Below, one piece after another: positions 31,996-34,691 of a stretch of 34,691 bases of DNA (within the stretch, counting starts at the first letter, position 1; each line of letters starts with the position of its first letter). This stretch comes from Cupriavidus basilensis OR16 (GTDB lineage Bacteria > Pseudomonadota > Gammaproteobacteria > Burkholderiales > Burkholderiaceae): positions 1 through 34,691 of the forward strand of contig NZ_AHJE01000089.1 in the NCBI RefSeq assembly GCF_000243095.1, in the 5' to 3' direction. Under the pieces are notes generated by a model. The model worked only from the letters and a program-made list of their open reading frames with translations, had not been told where the DNA came from and did no database searches. The position numbers and the translations under genes were made by a program.

Positions 31996-32607
31996 ATGCC
32001 CGATCAACGCACTGCGGCGGCAGGCGCGGCCGGCCATGAGCCGGTCGTGCTGGAAACCGCGCGCCTGCGCCTGCGCCAGTGGCGTGAGGCGGATTTCGCC
32101 CCCTTTGCCTCGCTCAATGCCGATCCTGTGGTAATGGCATGTTTCCCCGCGCCGCTGGACCGCGCGGCCAGCGACGCGATGGCGCTGCGCTGCCAGACGC
32201 TGGTCGCGCAGCGGGGCTGGGGCTTTTGGGCGGTCGAGCGCAAGGCCGACGGCGCTTTCATCGGCTTTGTCGGCCTGCACGAGCCTGCCGCTGCGTTGCC
32301 GTTTTCGCCCTGCGTGGAAATCGGCTGGCGCCTGGCGCAGGCGTACTGGGGGCAGGGTTATGCCACGGAGGCGGCGCAGGCCGCGCTGCGCTTTGGCTTC
32401 GAGCAACTGGCGCTGGCGCAAATCGTCTCGTTCACGGCGCTGCCCAACGCCCGTTCGCGGGCCGTGATGGCGCGGCTGGGCATGGTGGCGGAAGGGACTT
32501 TCGAGCACCCGGGCGTCGCGCCGGGCAGCCCGTTGCGGGAGCACTGGCTGTACCGCTTGCCGGCGCAGCGCTGGCGTGGCTTGCCCGGCGGCGTGCGCGC
32601 ACCCTGA
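31996..32607 (+). CDS. GNAT acetyltransferase, RimJ/RimL-like
   Basis: A 203-residue acetyltransferase of the Acetyltransf_3 type. It begins its domain with LETARLRLRQWREADFAPFASLNADP. The acetyl-CoA region is EIGWRLAQAYWGQGYATEAAQAALRFGFEQL, followed by NARSRAVMARLGMVAEGTFEHPG and HWLYRLP. Members acetylate protein N-termini or small molecules; the substrate here is unknown. The start at 31996 is supported by AGGAGA about ten bases upstream and lies 25 bases after the preceding gene, so co-transcription is likely. Confidence 0.9.
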   Translation: MPDQRTAAAGAAGHEPVVLETARLRLRQWREADFAPFASLNADPVVMACFPAPLDRAASDAMALRCQTLVAQRGWGFWAVERKADGAFIGFVGLHEPAAALPFSPCVEIGWRLAQAYWGQGYATEAAQAALRFGFEQLALAQIVSFTALPNARSRAVMARLGMVAEGTFEHPGVAPGSPLREHWLYRLPAQRWRGLPGGVRAP

Positions 32608-32801
32608 AGGCGGGCAGCATAGGCGTAGGCGCCTGAGCCAGGACGGCGCGACGCGGTGCCGTGGCCACCTGCGTCAATCCGCCGCAAGTGGCGGCGAGCC
32701 CGGCGCGCGGGATTGCGCGGGCATCTTGCGCAAAATCGGTAATAATGTGCCTCGTATTGCGCGCCGGCGCATGTCGCCCGGCCCTTTTTTGCTAGTGAGC
32801 C

Positions 32802-33287
32802 ATGCAAGCCAATTCCCGTAGTTTCTTTTTGCTGATCGCCGCGATTTCGTTCGGCCTGGTCGGCTACGCCCTCTACCTGCAGCATGTCGAGGGCTACCAG
32901 CCTTGCCCGCTTTGCGTGATGCAGCGCTTCGCCTTTGTCGGCATCGGCCTGTTCTCGCTGCTGGCCGCCATCGCGCAGAACACGCGCAGCTTGTGGCAGG
33001 GCCTGGGCATGTTGTCCGGCGTGGCCGGCATCGCGGTGGCGGGCTATCACGTGTCGCTGCTGCTCAACCCCAAGGCCAGCTGCGGCATCGATCCGTTGGA
33101 GAACTGGGTCAACCAGTTGCCCACGGCCAAGATCCTGCCGCAGGTGTTCTACTCGGATGGCATGTGCACCACGCCGCTGCCCCCGATCTTTGGCCTGTCG
33201 ATCCCGGCGTGGTCGCTGATCTGGCTGTTTATCCTGTCCGCCACGCTGGCGGTCGGCATGATCCGGCGCGAGAAGAACTACCGCTGA
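32802..33287 (+). CDS. dsbB: disulfide bond formation protein DsbB
   Basis: A 161-residue inner-membrane protein with four hydrophobic helices. The first periplasmic loop has the redox pair Cys35/Cys38 in QPCPLCVMQR, and the second has Cys94 (KASCGID) and Cys122 (DGMCTT). DsbB reoxidises DsbA and passes electrons to ubiquinone. Upstream, TAATAAT near 32740 may be a -10 element, and a weak gccgg/ccggc hairpin followed by six T lies just before the start, an odd place that could attenuate transcription. The ATG at 32802 has no strong Shine-Dalgarno. Confidence 0.95.
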   Translation: MQANSRSFFLLIAAISFGLVGYALYLQHVEGYQPCPLCVMQRFAFVGIGLFSLLAAIAQNTRSLWQGLGMLSGVAGIAVAGYHVSLLLNPKASCGIDPLENWVNQLPTAKILPQVFYSDGMCTTPLPPIFGLSIPAWSLIWLFILSATLAVGMIRREKNYR

Positions 33288-33362
33288 TCAGCCTGGTGCG
33301 CACCGGCGGCTGCCGGCGCGCATCCCGGGGGCCGGGACCCCGGCACCCTTCGCACCATCCAA

Positions 33363-33394
33363 CGATCAAGCGATCAAACGATCAAACGATCAGC
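33363..33394. repeat. four 8-base tandem repeats at the ABC-F gene end
   Basis: Units cgatcaag, cgatcaaa, cgatcaaa and cgatcagc are consecutive. The minus-strand stop codon of the ABC-F gene (33384-33382) lies within them, in the first unit met by the ribosome or close to it, so repeat number changes downstream would not affect the protein. No terminator is evident beyond. Confidence 0.75.
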
Positions 33395-34691
33395 TCGATC
33401 TGCTCCTGCAGCGCCAGCCAGCGCTCTTCCAGCGTGTCCAGCTCGCCGCCGACCTCGCCTTGGCGCTTGAGCATCTCCATCAGCTTTGCCTTGTTGGCCT
33501 CCGCGTAGCTGGCCTCGTCGGCCATGAACGTGTCGATCTCCGCTTTGGCCTGCTGCAGCACAGCCATGCGTTTTTCCACCTTTTCCAGTTCCTTGGCCAG
33601 CGGCTTGCGCAACTGCGTCAGGCGCTGGCGCTCGTCGGCCTCGGCGCGGCGCTGGTCGCGGCGGTTGGCGGTGGAGGCGGCCGGCGTTTCGCCGTCTTCC
33701 TGCGAGTGCGCGGCGGTGGCCGCATTGCGCTTGGCCGCGGCTTGCTTGAGCAGCCAGTCGCGGTAATCGTCCAGGTCGCCGTCGAAGGGCTGGATGGTGC
33801 CGTCGGCCACCAGCAGGAACTGGTCGGTGGTGGCGCGCAGCAAGTGCCGGTCGTGAGAGACCACGATCAGCGTGCCTTCGAACTGCGCCAGCGCCATGGT
33901 GAGAGCCTCGCGGGTGTCGAGGTCCAGGTGGTTGGTCGGCTCGTCGAGCAGGAGCAGGTTGGGCTTTTGCCAGACGATCAGCGACAGCGCCAGGCGCGCC
34001 TTCTCGCCGCCGGAGAACGGCTCGATCGACGCGGTGGCCATTTCGCCGCGGAAGTTGAAGCTGCCGAGGAAGTCGCGCAGTTCCTGCTCGCGGGTGTCCG
34101 GCGCGAGCCGGGCCAAGTGCTGCAGCGGGGACTCGTGATCGCGCAGCGTTTCCAGCTGGTGCTGGGCAAAGTAGCCGATCTGCAGGCCCTTGCCCTGGCG
34201 CAGCGTGCCGGCCAGCGCTTCCTGCGAGGCGGCCAGCGTCTTGACCAGTGTCGACTTGCCCTGGCCGTTGGCACCCAGCAGGCCGATGCGCTGGCCGGTC
34301 TGGATCGACAGCGTGAGGTTGTGCAGGATGGTCACGGGCGGTGCGTCCGGCGCGGGAGCGGGATAGCCGCAGTCCACGCCTTCGAGCACCATCATCGGGT
34401 TGGGCGCCGAATCCGGCTCGCGGAACTCGAACGCAAAGCCCGCGGCGATATGCACCGGCGCCAGCCGCTCCATCTTCTCCAGTGCCTTGACCCGGCTCTG
34501 CGCCTGGCGTGCCTTGCTGGCCTTGGCCTTGAAGCGGGTGATGAAGGATTCGAGGTGGGCGATTTCCTTTTGCTGGCGCGAGTAGGCCGACTGCTGCAAG
34601 GCCATCTGCTGCAGGCGCAGCGTCTCGAACTGGCTGTAGTTGCCGCCATAGCGGCGCAATTGCTGGTTCTCGATATGCACGGTGACATTGC
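33382..34691 (-). CDS. ABC-F ATPase, YheS-like, N-terminal part outside window
   Basis: The 5' end is beyond the right edge; about 436 residues are visible. The sequence starts within the first ATPase domain's end (NVTVHIENQQLRRYGGNYSQFE), then the linker helix rich in K/Q (KAKASKARQAQSRVKALEKME). The second ATPase follows, with Walker A GLLGANGQGKST, signature FSGGEKARL, Walker B NLLLLDEPTNHLDL and switch His in VVSHDRHLL. A charged C-terminal coiled coil (about the last 90 residues) closes it. ABC-F proteins bind the ribosome at the E-site and relieve stalling; YheS is the closest recalled relative. It converges with dsbB. Confidence 0.93.
   Translation of the reverse strand, partial: NVTVHIENQQLRRYGGNYSQFETLRLQQMALQQSAYSRQQKEIAHLESFITRFKAKASKARQAQSRVKALEKMERLAPVHIAAGFAFEFREPDSAPNPMMVLEGVDCGYPAPAPDAPPVTILHNLTLSIQTGQRIGLLGANGQGKSTLVKTLAASQEALAGTLRQGKGLQIGYFAQHQLETLRDHESPLQHLARLAPDTREQELRDFLGSFNFRGEMATASIEPFSGGEKARLALSLIVWQKPNLLLLDEPTNHLDLDTREALTMALAQFEGTLIVVSHDRHLLRATTDQFLLVADGTIQPFDGDLDDYRDWLLKQAAAKRNAATAAHSQEDGETPAASTANRRDQRRAEADERQRLTQLRKPLAKELEKVEKRMAVLQQAKAEIDTFMADEASYAEANKAKLMEMLKRQGEVGGELDTLEERWLALQEQIELIV

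Noticed and set aside
33295..33350. GC-rich inverted stretch between dsbB and the ABC-F gene as a terminator
   Set aside because: Several short overlapping GC pairings are possible but no T-run follows on either strand.

Overview
The window is about 34.7 kb of GC-rich DNA with the gene content and gene order of a Burkholderiales beta-proteobacterium, most probably Cupriavidus or a close relative. Supporting signs are a CysB-type regulator, the aceA/aceB glyoxylate genes, the tsaB-rimI-udg-DUF1853 block, the lplT / alr-radA block, dsbB and a YheS-type ABC-F gene. No tRNA, rRNA, CRISPR array, phage, transposase or insertion sequence was seen. Genus assignment rests on recalled protein resemblance, not a search.

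Layout. 1-3.1 kb: the 3' end of cysB, two small membrane proteins and a LytS/LytTR-type two-component pair. 3.2-6.6 kb: an Fsr-like MFS exporter, RraA, a gamma-glutamylcyclotransferase-fold protein and an EphD-like alpha/beta hydrolase. 6.6-13.5 kb: the glyoxylate shunt. aceA has a long AT-rich upstream region and a strong terminator. Then come a damaged M48 lipoprotein protease, a universal stress protein, a LysR regulator, a type II haloacid dehalogenase and aceB with its terminator. 13.6-20.6 kb: a minus-strand cluster of two DszC/SfnC-like flavin monooxygenases, two NtaA/SnaA/DszA-like FMN monooxygenases and a flavoprotein, several coupled by ATGA overlaps and resembling organosulfur-scavenging modules, with a VOC protein upstream. 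20.7-23.7 kb: an SGNH hydrolase, an SRPBCC protein, a DHA2-type exporter and a shortened acyl-CoA-binding protein. 23.9-27.0 kb: tsaB, rimI, udg and DUF1853, mostly coupled by GTGA/ATGA overlaps. 27.1-34.7 kb: lplT divergent from alr, then radA, a secreted hypothetical protein, a GNAT acetyltransferase, dsbB, and a convergent ABC-F ATPase that runs off the window.

The most striking feature is the number of genes with sequence lesions. (1) The M48 protease loses its C-terminus and reads through a terminator into antisense of uspA. (2) The flavoprotein lacks roughly 100 residues inside its first Rossmann fold, in frame. (3) The second DszC-like gene carries a -1 frameshift. (4) The acyl-CoA-binding protein lacks its central helices, in frame. 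(5) DUF1853 carries a -1 frameshift. (6) Alanine racemase has an inserted base and a compensating deletion that together remove the catalytic tyrosine segment. Either the assembly has many indels or several genes here are decaying; read-level data would decide. No wholly new system stands out. The duplicated monooxygenase cluster and several unexplained inverted repeats are the best leads for unknown biology.
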